From contig NZ_UFYA01000001.1 in NCBI RefSeq assembly GCF_900447215.1, forward strand, positions 2,418,001 to 2,482,000: DNA of 64,000 nucleotides. The letters run 5' to 3'. The notes under the pieces are model-generated. The model did not search any database, had not been told where the DNA came from, and was given only the letters and a program-made list of their open reading frames with translations. This stretch comes from Dermatophilus congolensis (GTDB lineage Bacteria > Actinomycetota > Actinomycetes > Actinomycetales > Dermatophilaceae). The translations under genes and the position numbers were made by a program. Positions 37,601 through 45,561 of this stretch are shown here, one piece after another (positions within the stretch are counted from its first letter, which is position 1; each line of letters starts with the position of its first letter).

Positions 37601-38047
37601 CATGAGGTCGCTGTAGCCAATGACATGGGGCCTGGGGCAGTTCTTGAGGAGTTGTACGCAGAGCTGGTCGAGGGTGAAACGGTATATCCCACGTTCTATG
37701 TGGACTTCCCTGTTGAAACCTCTCCGCTGACTGGTCCGCACCGGTCGATTCCGGGCCTGGTTGAGCGTTGGGACCTTGTCATTCGGGGCGCTGAACTTGG
37801 AACGGCCTACTCCGAACTCAATGACCCAATCGAACAGCGTCGCCGTCTTACTGAACAGTCCTTGAAAGCGGCTGCCGGTAACGTGGAGGCCATGGAGGTT
37901 GACGAAGACTTCCTAGCAGCTCTCGAGGTGGGAATGCCCCCAGCAGGTGGTCTCGGTATTGGACTGGACCGGCTGGTCATGATGCTCACCGAATCCAACA
38001 TTCGCGAGGTACTCAGTTTCCCGTTTGTGCGTCCGCGTCAGAAATAG
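34625..38047 (+). CDS. lysX: Bifunctional lysyl-phosphatidylglycerol synthase / lysine-tRNA ligase (LysX)
   Basis: A 1140-residue fusion that charges tRNA with lysine and transfers it to phosphatidylglycerol. After a polar start (1-50), residues about 55-280 hold several membrane helices. Residues 290-620 form the MprF-type transferase domain (DUF2156; GYFATRRDRSYSF, FFAARGFGIVPLGDEAILHP). Residues 690-790 contain the OB-fold anticodon-binding domain. The rest is a class II LysRS with motif 2 (FEIGRNFRNEGADLTHNPEF) and motif 3 (GIGLDRLVMMLT). The product adds positive charge to the membrane and resists cationic peptides. It is translationally coupled to the upstream esterase and ends before a terminator. 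Confidence 0.96.
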   Translation: MTDSMSTTRTTPTTESQASPADNTADQLTPEETQKHNNRRRLRAQATPAQENAARVLIAVFATTLALTVVFYFVGGRLSGFALRIVYGTINIPATTSLVSILVLALLVGALLRRKRMALYIVASFQILGFLWSAQRLASVLVGTFSPPTEAIRVSPERLILVDSLAIIFGLTVPVILWWVRPAFPARVQRGSFIRASLIAICGSLISVGIAFAIMEATAEERSVLRAFGAVVRNSLGVAGVADRHVLHTVGHGVPVLLEICLSATFVLAIWAFLRSSGSPQNWTGMSEVAVRELLAQHGQADSLGYFATRRDRSYSFSDDQKAVLAYRVVGSVALASGDPIGEHTSWKSAVDNWLESCREYGWIPAVTSVGAEAGRFFAARGFGIVPLGDEAILHPDRFTLDSTSMTSVRQAVTRARRAGLTVTIRRHSDLTEAEMAEMIHLADSWRIGGPERGFSMALERLGDPADGRCVLVMAHTKDGKPVGMLSLVPWGRTGLSLDVMRRSPEAPNGVTELMVAELMDRAESLGLIHVSLNFAVARSVFADADELGASPFTRAGSGLLGLVDRFTQIESLYRNNDRYRPEWVPRYVCFEGAAALPAVALAIGAAEGFLPLPGRNTSVGNQLTPFELERASEAERITFEVTAVEPRRSNSTRHRMRHLDALCAAGRNPYTVGRPGGEALATLSAQTPATGTEVHVHARVRSVRRHGGVIFVTLIDNGVQAQAILERDTLGADQIELFGRNIDTGDLLSFQGHMGISRNGTSSIIVSSWDIAAKALHPVPYGGLTDPGQRARARTMDLLVHPQAAAKLRARSRAIGAVRSVLLEEGYLEVETPMLQSTNGGATARPFRTFSNAYGTDLVMRIAPELALKRLLAGDMGPVFEIGRNFRNEGADLTHNPEFTVLEAYRPFSDYNGMRLLTQRVIQAAARAVHGAEVIPLPMGPEDENGNRTVIPVDISGDWPVISVADAVSEKVGQRVSHTTDLETLLALARKHEVAVANDMGPGAVLEELYAELVEGETVYPTFYVDFPVETSPLTGPHRSIPGLVERWDLVIRGAELGTAYSELNDPIEQRRRLTEQSLKAAAGNVEAMEVDEDFLAALEVGMPPAGGLGIGLDRLVMMLTESNIREVLSFPFVRPRQK

Positions 38048-38083
38048 CAGACACAGAATGTAGTTCTGTCTGTGAGGTAATCC

Positions 38084-38121
38084 ATCACACCGCAACGCCC
38101 TGTGTGGCGTTGCGGTGTGAT
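38084..38121 (+). terminator. Terminator after lysX
   Basis: A perfect 16-bp stem (38084-38099 with 38106-38121) and 6-nt loop follow the lysX stop by 37 bp. No U-run. Confidence 0.7.
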
Positions 38122-38132
38122 AACGGGAAAGT

Positions 38133-38939
38133 ATGCAGCGGGCAAAACCACTTATCAAGGACGACAACACACCGATGCAACGAAGGAGCGTCAATTCGCG
38201 CCGCCCCTCCCGCCCTGGAGTGTCAATGTCTTCGTCCACTCGCCAACGTCCGAATGCTCCTGGCCCTGCCGCTGCTGACACGCTAACCGGCGGTACGCGT
38301 CGTCGGTCAGTGGCCTCTCAGGCCTCACGCGCACAAAAAAAACAGAAACAGACTGCCGAAGAGGTTGCTTCTGCTGTTCGAGCTGAGGCTGCACGGAGGG
38401 CGGCATTGTCGCCGTGGTACTTGCGTAAGCGTTATGTTGCTCCGCTTTTTGCTGGTGGTCTGGCTGCGGTGGCTGCTATTTCTTTGATGAGTTCGATTCC
38501 GGGGCCAGCTTCCCCGCCGCCGGTAAAAGTAACACCAACGATTGCTGCTGCTTCTATTGGCAAACCATTCAAAGACGGCGATATGACTTTCAGGATCAGG
38601 TCTATTGCTCTTCCTGGTTCAACAATTGGGGAGACCGTCGCTGCTGAGAAAGCCCATGGAACGTGGGTGCTTGTGACTGTTGACATCACGAATAAAGGCA
38701 CAGATTCCAATACTATCGACGTTGCTGGACAACGTCTGACAACAGCTAACAATGCTGTTCATGAGGCATCCGTGGTGCCTTCTTTGAGTGGGTGGGATGA
38801 CGCGTACATCTCCGGTATTGCGCCTAACAGCACTACTACTGCACAGATTGCGTTTGATATTCCTGCAGGTTCAACTCCTGCAGTTCTTACGTTGCGGGGT
38901 GGCCATTCAGGAGTGGGTGCCAAAGTTCCGCTGAGATAA
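38133..38939 (+). CDS. Single-pass membrane protein with DUF4352-like domain
   Basis: This encodes up to 268 residues: a long basic, Ser/Arg-rich cytoplasmic part with a coiled-coil-like stretch (QKKQKQTAEEVASAVRAEAARRAAL), one membrane helix (YVAPLFAGGLAAVAAISLM), then an outside beta-sandwich with TWVLVTVDITNKGTDSNTIDVAGQRL and a final IPAGSTPAVLTL. The outside domain resembles DUF4352 / telokin-like domains found on actinobacterial lipoproteins. Function unknown. In-frame ATGs at 38133, 38175 and 38226 are all possible starts; 38226 has GGAG at good spacing. Confidence 0.7.
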   Translation: MQRAKPLIKDDNTPMQRRSVNSRRPSRPGVSMSSSTRQRPNAPGPAAADTLTGGTRRRSVASQASRAQKKQKQTAEEVASAVRAEAARRAALSPWYLRKRYVAPLFAGGLAAVAAISLMSSIPGPASPPPVKVTPTIAAASIGKPFKDGDMTFRIRSIALPGSTIGETVAAEKAHGTWVLVTVDITNKGTDSNTIDVAGQRLTTANNAVHEASVVPSLSGWDDAYISGIAPNSTTTAQIAFDIPAGSTPAVLTLRGGHSGVGAKVPLR

Positions 38940-39008
38940 AAGCGGGGTTATGCGGATGGTGTGGGCTGCTGCCTAGGACAGATTTCGTTGTGTTCTGAGT
39001 TCGAGTCG

Positions 39009-39194
39009 TCAGTTCTGTCGTTTGTTGTCTTCGGCCATGAATGCTCGCAAGATGTTGCCGATTCCTTCTGCTGTGACGGCAACGTCTTTATTTGCGTTTG
39101 CGATGGCTGTTTCAATGTCGTGGGTTTTTTCTGAGGTAGTGCCAGGCGTGGTGCGGTTGGGGTGTGGGCGCGATTGGTTGTGACTGTGCTGCAT
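39009..39194 (-). CDS. 61-residue protein of unknown function with a strong ribosome site
   Basis: AAGGAGG lies 6 nt before ATG 39194 (complement), as good a ribosome site as any here. The product has a polar His/Thr/Pro-rich start and a helical C-terminal half (HDIETAIANANKDVAVTAEGIGNILRAFMAEDNKRQN). No membrane segment and no family that I recognise. The helical half could be a protein-interaction module. It is probably expressed from a promoter in the 213-bp region shared with the divergent S33 peptidase gene. Confidence 0.65.
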   Translation of the reverse strand: MQHSHNQSRPHPNRTTPGTTSEKTHDIETAIANANKDVAVTAEGIGNILRAFMAEDNKRQN

Positions 39195-39407
39195 GGGGCC
39201 TCCTTAGGTTGGTGTTGTTCTTATCGGTCTTTGAGGTGAAGGTTCGAGCGGGTATGTGGGGTGGCAAAAAGTAAATTCTGTAATAGATGGCCAAAACAGC
39301 TGTGCCTTAACGGGTTTAAGTCCTACGCCTGTATTCACTGATGTGTGTATGTATTCAAGACGGTGGTCCAGGCGGCTGTCCGTCTATGAGCGGAAGGACG
39401 AACCTCC

Positions 39408-41096
39408 ATGTCTGGTAGAAAACTCCGCAGTATTTCGGTTGCGTCTGGTGCGGCATTACTGCTGTTCAGCGGTGGCATGTCAGCGGCACCGGTACCTGCG
39501 CGAGCGTTGGAAACAACGAAGCCGTCAACGGAAACGCTCGCGGGTGACGCCGGGAAAATTGCGTGGAAGCGCTGTAACAAAGGTATGCAGTGTGGTGAGC
39601 TAACGGTTCCCCTTGACTATAAAGATGAGAAAAAAGGCACCATTGACCTCGCGATTAGTCGTCGACCTGCTGACGATCAAAAAAACAAACTGGGTGTTTT
39701 GTTTGTGAACCCTGGCGGTCCGGGAGGTTCTGCTGTCTCGGCGGTAGGAATGTTTTCCTCCAAGATGGGGCGAGACATCCGTAAAAACTTCGACATCGTG
39801 GGAGTGGATCCCCGAGGAATCGGTGGTTCAGATCTTGCTTTATGCAAGATGAAAGCGAATGATATCGCTGAAGAAGGAGAGCCGTATCCGATTTCTCCAG
39901 AACAAATCGCAAAAAGAAAAGCGCAGGATGAAAAGAAGCGGAAGGCATGCGAAGATAGTAAGACTCGCATTCTCCCCTACATGACTACTGCCGATGTAGC
40001 TCGGGATATGGATCGAGTTCGGGGAGCCTTGGGGCAGAAAGTTATCAACTACTACGGCATCTCGTATGGGACCCAGCTAGGGAACACGTATGCCGCGATG
40101 TTCCCGAACCGTGTTCGAACTATGGTGATCGACGGAGTTCTGGACCCAGTGCAGTGGTCAACGGGCGGTTCTGAAGTTGGTTCAAAGGTGCCGTCGACTA
40201 CCAGGATTCGTAGTGGTGTAGGCGCTCATCAGGCGATGAAGTCGGCTATCTCTGAGTGTGAGCGAGTTGGTTCTGACTGCGAGCAGAGCGACACGATTCG
40301 TAATGACTGGAATTACCTGACGTCGCGGCTTCGTGGAAAGTCAGTGGTTCTTGAAGGCCCCTTCGGTTCAAAGACTTTCACTTATCAAGATTTGTTCGCC
40401 GCAAGTACTTCAATGTTGTATGGGACAGAATCCATCCCTGATCTTTTGGCTTTTATCTCCTCGCTGCGAGCTGATGTGGAGAAAGTGAAAGAATCCTCCT
40501 CGCAATCGGCAGGTAAAACTGCTCAGAAAGCTTCAGAAAAGTCAGTTAAGTACTACGGGAAGCTACTGGACCATGAGCGTCGAATGAAGCGCGACTTAAT
40601 CTCTTATGATCCGCCTGCTCCGATTTCGGACTCGGATAAAGAGGAGGGTCTAGACGTGCCTTTTGGTTTCGGGGGCGTACTATGCTCAGAGACCAATAAC
40701 CCTTCTACCTTTGAATCATGGCCAGCAGCAGCGAAAATCGCAGAACAGGTTGCGCCAGGATTCGGGCCGCTGTGGACATGGAATTCTTCGATCTGCTCCG
40801 GCTGGAAGTTTAAGGGAGCTAACGCCTACAAAGGCCCATACACGAGTTCTCCCGCCGGTGGAATTCTGGTAATGAGCACGTTGGAGGATCCAGCTACCCC
40901 ATACTCAGGTGCCAAAGCAGTGCGTTCGCTGGTGAAAAACAGTCGTTTGATCACAGTGCCGACATGGGGGCACGGAGTAGTTGATGTAAGTGAATGTGCG
41001 GAGAAAGCACGTAATAAATATCTCATGAGTGGAAAGTTGCCGGAGAAAGACATGACATGCCGCCCAGATCAGCGTTTGTTCACACCATTGGATTGA
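39408..41096 (+). CDS. Secreted tripeptidyl-aminopeptidase-like alpha/beta hydrolase (S33)
   Basis: A 562-residue protein with a signal peptide (about 1-34, ending SAAPVPARA). It has the S33 oxyanion loop NPGGPGGS (101-108), GVDPRGIGGS, the nucleophile S219 in YGISYGTQLG, a helical lid region with Lys-rich segments, the acid in EDPATPY and the late His in TWGHGV. The start of the mature protein (KRCNKGMQCGELTVPLDY) is typical of secreted Streptomyces-type tripeptidyl aminopeptidases. It would trim peptides outside the cell. GGAAGGACGAACCTCC precedes the ATG. A 17-bp stem terminator follows. Confidence 0.92.
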   Translation: MSGRKLRSISVASGAALLLFSGGMSAAPVPARALETTKPSTETLAGDAGKIAWKRCNKGMQCGELTVPLDYKDEKKGTIDLAISRRPADDQKNKLGVLFVNPGGPGGSAVSAVGMFSSKMGRDIRKNFDIVGVDPRGIGGSDLALCKMKANDIAEEGEPYPISPEQIAKRKAQDEKKRKACEDSKTRILPYMTTADVARDMDRVRGALGQKVINYYGISYGTQLGNTYAAMFPNRVRTMVIDGVLDPVQWSTGGSEVGSKVPSTTRIRSGVGAHQAMKSAISECERVGSDCEQSDTIRNDWNYLTSRLRGKSVVLEGPFGSKTFTYQDLFAASTSMLYGTESIPDLLAFISSLRADVEKVKESSSQSAGKTAQKASEKSVKYYGKLLDHERRMKRDLISYDPPAPISDSDKEEGLDVPFGFGGVLCSETNNPSTFESWPAAAKIAEQVAPGFGPLWTWNSSICSGWKFKGANAYKGPYTSSPAGGILVMSTLEDPATPYSGAKAVRSLVKNSRLITVPTWGHGVVDVSECAEKARNKYLMSGKLPEKDMTCRPDQRLFTPLD

Positions 41097-41167
41097 TGGT
41101 GTTATTTCGCGTTATGCGTTTTATCCGCATTTTTTGCTTTTCGGGATAACACTCTTGAATACAGCGA

Positions 41168-41207
41168 ATGGTGGCGAGATCGGTATATTGACCGATCTCG
41201 CCACCAT
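41168..41207. terminator. 17-bp stem terminator
   Basis: Arms 41168-41184 and 41191-41207 are perfect complements with a 6-nt loop. It lies between the S33 peptidase and the convergent CPBP gene. Confidence 0.75.
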
Positions 41208-41273
41208 GTAGTTAGGGGCGGGGAGTGCGCCTCGAAACGGAATTAGAAGCAGGTATAAAAACCTGTTTCTGAG

Positions 41274-42343
41274 CTACGTGTGAGTGGAGTCAGATTCTGG
41301 TGCCGGCGTGGTCTTTGCGGTGTTCTCGGGTGCGGTTTCAGCTGTAGCTGCGATGGCAGAACGGGGTTCGGGCTCTGACTGTGTAGTGGCGGAAAGTCCT
41401 TCTCGGTCGAAAAAGCGGCGGAGCAGGAAGGTTCCTAGGGCGAGTAGGGCGAGCGCGTAGAAGGTTGACCAGAAACTGACCTGGGTTTCTGCTGTGATCT
41501 GTCCTTTTCCTACAGTGTTGGTGAAAATGGAGATCAGGATGAGGGAGAGGTTGTTGGCTACGTGGATGGCGATAGCGGCTTCGATACCGCCGGTGTGCCA
41601 TACGAGGTAAAGCGCCATGATGGACATGCCAACGAGGTTGGCGACAACCCAGGGGTGTGATGAGCCGTGGAGAGCGGTGAAGACAAAAGTAGATATGGCC
41701 CCCGCTATGCAGAACCCCACTTTTGCGTTACTGAAGTAGCTGGAAATTGTCGTGACGAGCAGACCTCGGACGATGTATTCCTCACCGGCAGCTTGCAGGG
41801 GGGTGAGGATGAGGGTGAGGGCTACTTGCAGGGCCCACGCTTTGGCGGGGGAGAATGTGCTTTCACCGTTGACGACGGTTTCGGCAAGATTTCCCACAAG
41901 CCAGATAGGGACGGTGGTGGCTAGGCCGGTTGCTAGCCATTTCCAGCGCATTCGGCCGCTGATGGAGTGCAGGTATCCGCCGCTGATGCGGTACACGGCG
42001 GCAACAGCGCCGATGGAGATGGGATGAAAGAAGCCAGAGCGAGGTTGAGGGCTGCTGCTGCGGCTGGGGTTGGTGTTCCGTTGGGTTCGGCTGTGGTGAG
42101 AGCGGGTAGGGAGAAGCGTACGGCGGCGACGGCCAGTATGGCGCCGCCGAAGGTGGTTGCTATTGCTGCTGGTCCTTTCCACCAGTGGGTGGTGGCGCGC
42201 CGCAGGATGTGTGGGTAACGGATTCCAGTGGTGGTGTGGTTTTGCGGTGGTTGGGTTTGCGGTTCGCGCGGTGAGAGGCGCGAAGAGAGAAAGGAGATGA
42301 GAGACATGGCATCAGTGTGGCTGAGTGGAACGCCTGGTGGCAT
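41274..42343 (-). pseudogene. CPBP-family intramembrane metalloprotease, single-base frameshift
   Basis: The 5' part (42343 down to about 42030) encodes a cytoplasmic leader and first helix (WWKGPAAIATTFGGAILAV). The 3' part (about 42030 to 41274) encodes the CPBP core with AAGEEYIVRGLLVT (motif 1, Glu-Glu-x3-Arg), FTALHGSSHPWVVANLVG (motif 2 His) and HVANN (motif 3). The two frames meet at the A-run 42027-42029; one more base there would read ALASFHPISIGAV and give a single protein of about 355 residues. CPBP proteins are Abi/CAAX-type proteases linked to prenyl-protein or bacteriocin self-protection. Either a recent mutation or a base-call error is possible. Confidence 0.8.
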
Positions 42344-42530
42344 GGCTCTTTCGGTGTAGGCGTAAAGGCTAGGGATGTGATTGTGCTCTCAGTGGCATCC
42401 CATGACATTGCTGCTGAGTTGAGTGATCACTCGATGGTGATGGCTCACGTCGTAGCTAGGTTTTGAATCCTTCGGGCTGTGAAGTACTGGGGCGAGCCTT
42501 GAGCCTTTTGCCGTCGATAAGGTGTGCGAT

Positions 42531-42983
42531 ATGCGCATTTGGAGTCTGCATCCCTCGCTGCTGGATAGAGCCGCTTTGGTAGCGCTGTGGCGGGAGACGT
42601 TATTGGCGCAGAAAGTATTGCAGGGGGAGACCAAGGGATACCGCAATCATCCTCAATTGGAGCGGTTTAAAGCATTGGTTGACCCGGTGGCTAGTGTGGC
42701 TGTGTATTTGCATGGTGTAGCCGACGAGGCCGATGCGCGCGGGTATCGGTTTGACCGGTCACGGATTGGTGAGGTTGGGGTAGCGCGATTGTCGGTGGCA
42801 CGTTCTGCAAAGTTTGCGGTGACGGAAGGGCAACTTGTCTATGAGTTTGCGCATCTGCGTGCCAAGGTTGCTGTCCGTGATCTGCAGTGGCTCCCGCGGT
42901 TAGATTTGATTACTGGTGTTCCTCCAGCTCACGCGAGTTTGACTATTGTTCCTGGGGGTGTTGAGCCGTGGGAGGTTATCTGA
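42531..42983 (+). CDS. Pyrimidine-dimer DNA glycosylase family protein
   Basis: A 150-residue protein. It starts MRIWSLHPSLLDRAALVALWRETLLAQ and continues GYRNHPQLERF, the pattern of the actinobacterial pyrimidine-dimer glycosylase / endonuclease V (T4 DenV-related) group. Family members nick DNA at cyclobutane dimers. ATG 42531 is chosen over an in-frame upstream start because the conserved N-terminus begins there. AAGG lies about 8 nt upstream. Confidence 0.8.
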   Translation: MRIWSLHPSLLDRAALVALWRETLLAQKVLQGETKGYRNHPQLERFKALVDPVASVAVYLHGVADEADARGYRFDRSRIGEVGVARLSVARSAKFAVTEGQLVYEFAHLRAKVAVRDLQWLPRLDLITGVPPAHASLTIVPGGVEPWEVI

Positions 42984-43003
42984 TTTCCACTGATTGGATA
43001 CCT

Positions 43004-43041
43004 CACGTGGCCCGAACACGACTTTGTGTTCCGGCCACGCG
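43004..43041. terminator. Imperfect hairpin between convergent genes
   Basis: Arms 43004-43019 and 43026-43041 pair with two mismatches (core GTGGCC / GGCCAC). It lies between the glycosylase and the membrane-protein stop codons. Confidence 0.5.
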
Positions 43042-43054
43042 GGGCGTCTAGGGG

Positions 43055-44149
43055 TTAAGGAGTGGCGTGTACTGCTGAGGCGATACGGCGCACAGTTTGG
43101 GTGGCGCGAGCTTCAGCTCGTTCACGGCTTTCGTTGAAACGGGCACGTAGGCGGTGGCCATCGCGCACTACTGCGGCAGCGAAAGCGAGGCCAGCAGTGA
43201 TTCCGAACAATGTTGCCAGCACAATAAGTAGTAGTGCAGGGATAGCTCCCAGACCGCTGAGGGTGAAACCAGTCCAGCCACCTACTGCGATGAGAAGTAG
43301 ACCGAGAACGAGCGGGATACTGCCGGTGGGTTTAAGGTTGCCGTCACGTGTGGTCAGCGCTCCAATAACGAGGAGTGCGATACCGGGGCATAGCAGAGCA
43401 ATGAGAGCGGCGATAGTGAATTGCAGGCCGTTGTCTTCGCCGGTCCATGTGGTTTGGCGGGTGGATACCAATACGACTGCGCCTAGAGAAGTGGTTGCTG
43501 CGCCTGCGAATGTGGCGGCTAGCGATCGCATGTCTGATCGGTGCCAAAGAAAGTCGATATCGCGAGTGAGCGCGTAAATGGTTGCGGTGGTGGTAACTAG
43601 ACCGGCGATAAGGAAAGCAGGTGGGAAGGCTGGTGAAGTGAAGCCGGCAGCGATTTGGGTAGTGATGTCGAACAGGCCATGGGGAGTGGACAGTGCTGCG
43701 CTGATTCCGGCAGCGGTGATGATTGTTGTAGCTGCCAGGAGCATGTAAGTACGGATTAAGGCGGTGAAGTTCGCAGCGATGAGGGTGAGCCAACCGATCA
43801 CAGCTGTGGCGATGCCGGTGGTGTTGGACCAGCTGGCCGCGTGGGCGCCTAGAGCGGTCGCCCAGGTGAGGGCGAGCCCGGTGGCGGTGACTGCGGTGGT
43901 TGTGGCGCTGTGGACTCTAGGGGAGATGGTCCAGGTGTTGTGGGGCAAACGGGTAATGGCCAGTGTGATGAGGATTGCGGTGGGGGTGAGAGAAAGGGGG
44001 CTGTCGCCGAGGCTGCTGGATAGGGCGGTGGCGAGTCCGATGATGGCGAAACCGATGATGAGATGGGCGCCGAGTTGTCGGGTGAGATTGGGTGAAGACG
44101 TGGTGTGGTGTTGTGTGTTTACTGATGTCGTGGTCGAACCGTCGCGCAT
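43055..44149 (-). CDS. Polytopic membrane protein of unknown function
   Basis: A 364-residue protein with about ten hydrophobic helices and a basic C-terminal tail (DGHRLRARFNESRERAEARATQTVRR). The N-terminal 25 residues are polar and Thr/Ser-rich. No signature motif was recognised. Coding-strand C content is very high, unlike the G/T-rich gene that diverges from it. The start at 44149 lacks a clear ribosome site, so a downstream start is possible. Confidence 0.65.
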   Translation of the reverse strand: MRDGSTTTSVNTQHHTTSSPNLTRQLGAHLIIGFAIIGLATALSSSLGDSPLSLTPTAILITLAITRLPHNTWTISPRVHSATTTAVTATGLALTWATALGAHAASWSNTTGIATAVIGWLTLIAANFTALIRTYMLLAATTIITAAGISAALSTPHGLFDITTQIAAGFTSPAFPPAFLIAGLVTTTATIYALTRDIDFLWHRSDMRSLAATFAGAATTSLGAVVLVSTRQTTWTGEDNGLQFTIAALIALLCPGIALLVIGALTTRDGNLKPTGSIPLVLGLLLIAVGGWTGFTLSGLGAIPALLLIVLATLFGITAGLAFAAAVVRDGHRLRARFNESRERAEARATQTVRRIASAVHATP

Positions 44150-44360
44150 CGGTTGAGGTACCCCCTGCCGTATCGGCTGCGTTGTTTGCTGTGGTGCGTG
44201 TGCCGTCCCTACTTATTCTGTCGCGTAGTGGGGGATGGTGTGCAGTTGGCTCGGCGTAGTTTGAGTTGCCATTCGGCAACAGTTTCTTCCGTGATTCTTC
44301 AATTGGACGGGTGGTTAGGTTGTTTCGCTTGCGAGTGTTGATTTTTCGGGGGTTTTTCTG

Positions 44361-45341
44361 ATGATGCGGTGGGTGCGTGGATGTGGCTGGGGGATTGTTG
44401 GTATAGGGGTGCTGGTGGCATGTGTGTCATTGGTGGATGGTGAGCAGTGGAGTTTTGTGCCCTTGTTGCAAGCGTTGGCGCCTGCGTTGGCGTTGGCGGC
44501 TGTGCCGGTGGCGTTGGGGTTGTGGTGGATATCGCGGCGACAGGCGCTAGTGATGGCTGTGGTGGGGGTGGCGTTGTTCGTGCCGGTGTTAGGGGATGTG
44601 GTTGATCGGCAGCCGTCGGTGCCAGTGACGGTGGGGCAACGTCCGTCAGACATGTTGACGGTCTTGTCTGTGAATACGTATTTCGGGATTGAGGTTCCGA
44701 CAACGACCGTTGAGCAAGTGAGGCAGCTGCGGCCGGATGTGTTGGTGTTGGTGGAGGAATCACCTACGAATTGGCAGGGGTTGTTGAAGGCGGGGTTAAA
44801 AGAGTATTTGCCGTATGCGACGGGCACGGTAGGTGGCTCTTCGGCGACAGTGGTGGCGACGCGTGAGCCGATGTCGTGTGTGGATATTGGTGCTCGGGCG
44901 CGATGTAACGAGGTGGTGGATGTGGGTTCTGGTGAGGTGGAGCAGTTCGATATGCCAGCAGTGCGGTTGGCTGATGGGACGTTGTTTCGGGGAGTGCATC
45001 CGTGGTCACCACGACTTGACCCAGTGAACCGGTGGTATCGGGATCAGGTGGGATTGGTGGACTGGGTGCAGCAGCGTAGTAGTGAGCAGCGGTTGGTGAT
45101 GGCGGGGGATTTCAACGCTTCGCGCTCGCATCCGGTGTTCAGGAGGTTGTTGAACGGGATGGTGGAGGCTCCATCGGGTGGGGTTCCTTGGACTCGGACG
45201 TGGCCGATGGGATGGTTTTTCCCGCCGTTCGTGCAAATTGATCATGTGGTGGCGCGGGGGTTCCAGGTTGCTGCTGCTGGAGTGTTGCCTTCGAAGGTGA
45301 GTGATCATGCGGCGGTGTGGGCACAGTTGGTGCGGAAGTGA
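44361..45341 (+). CDS. Membrane-anchored endonuclease/exonuclease/phosphatase-family protein
   Basis: A 326-residue protein with three N-terminal membrane helices (residues 8-85) followed by an EEP domain. The domain has LSVNTYFG, the metal Glu in VLVEES, the catalytic GDFNASRSHPVF, IDHVVARG and the last-step His in VSDHAAVW. The topology puts the catalytic domain outside the cell. Related proteins cleave phosphodiesters in lipids or nucleic acids. Two adjacent ATGs (44361 and 44364) can serve as start. Confidence 0.85.
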   Translation: MMRWVRGCGWGIVGIGVLVACVSLVDGEQWSFVPLLQALAPALALAAVPVALGLWWISRRQALVMAVVGVALFVPVLGDVVDRQPSVPVTVGQRPSDMLTVLSVNTYFGIEVPTTTVEQVRQLRPDVLVLVEESPTNWQGLLKAGLKEYLPYATGTVGGSSATVVATREPMSCVDIGARARCNEVVDVGSGEVEQFDMPAVRLADGTLFRGVHPWSPRLDPVNRWYRDQVGLVDWVQQRSSEQRLVMAGDFNASRSHPVFRRLLNGMVEAPSGGVPWTRTWPMGWFFPPFVQIDHVVARGFQVAAAGVLPSKVSDHAAVWAQLVRK

Positions 45342-45561
45342 GCCGGGAGCGAGGTGCGTTCTTATAAGACAGAAGTAGTGAATTTTGTGTTGATAACAAG
45401 AGGGTGAGCTATTCATTTCAAGCGATATTTGCGATTCGTGGTGCGATTTTGAATCGCTGTGTATTCGTGAGCTTTTGGGAAATTTATTATTGAGCTTTTC
45501 GGATCCATGTTTTTCTGAATGCATAGTGCGTAGCGAGGGGTGGTCGGCGCAGGATGGGGCA

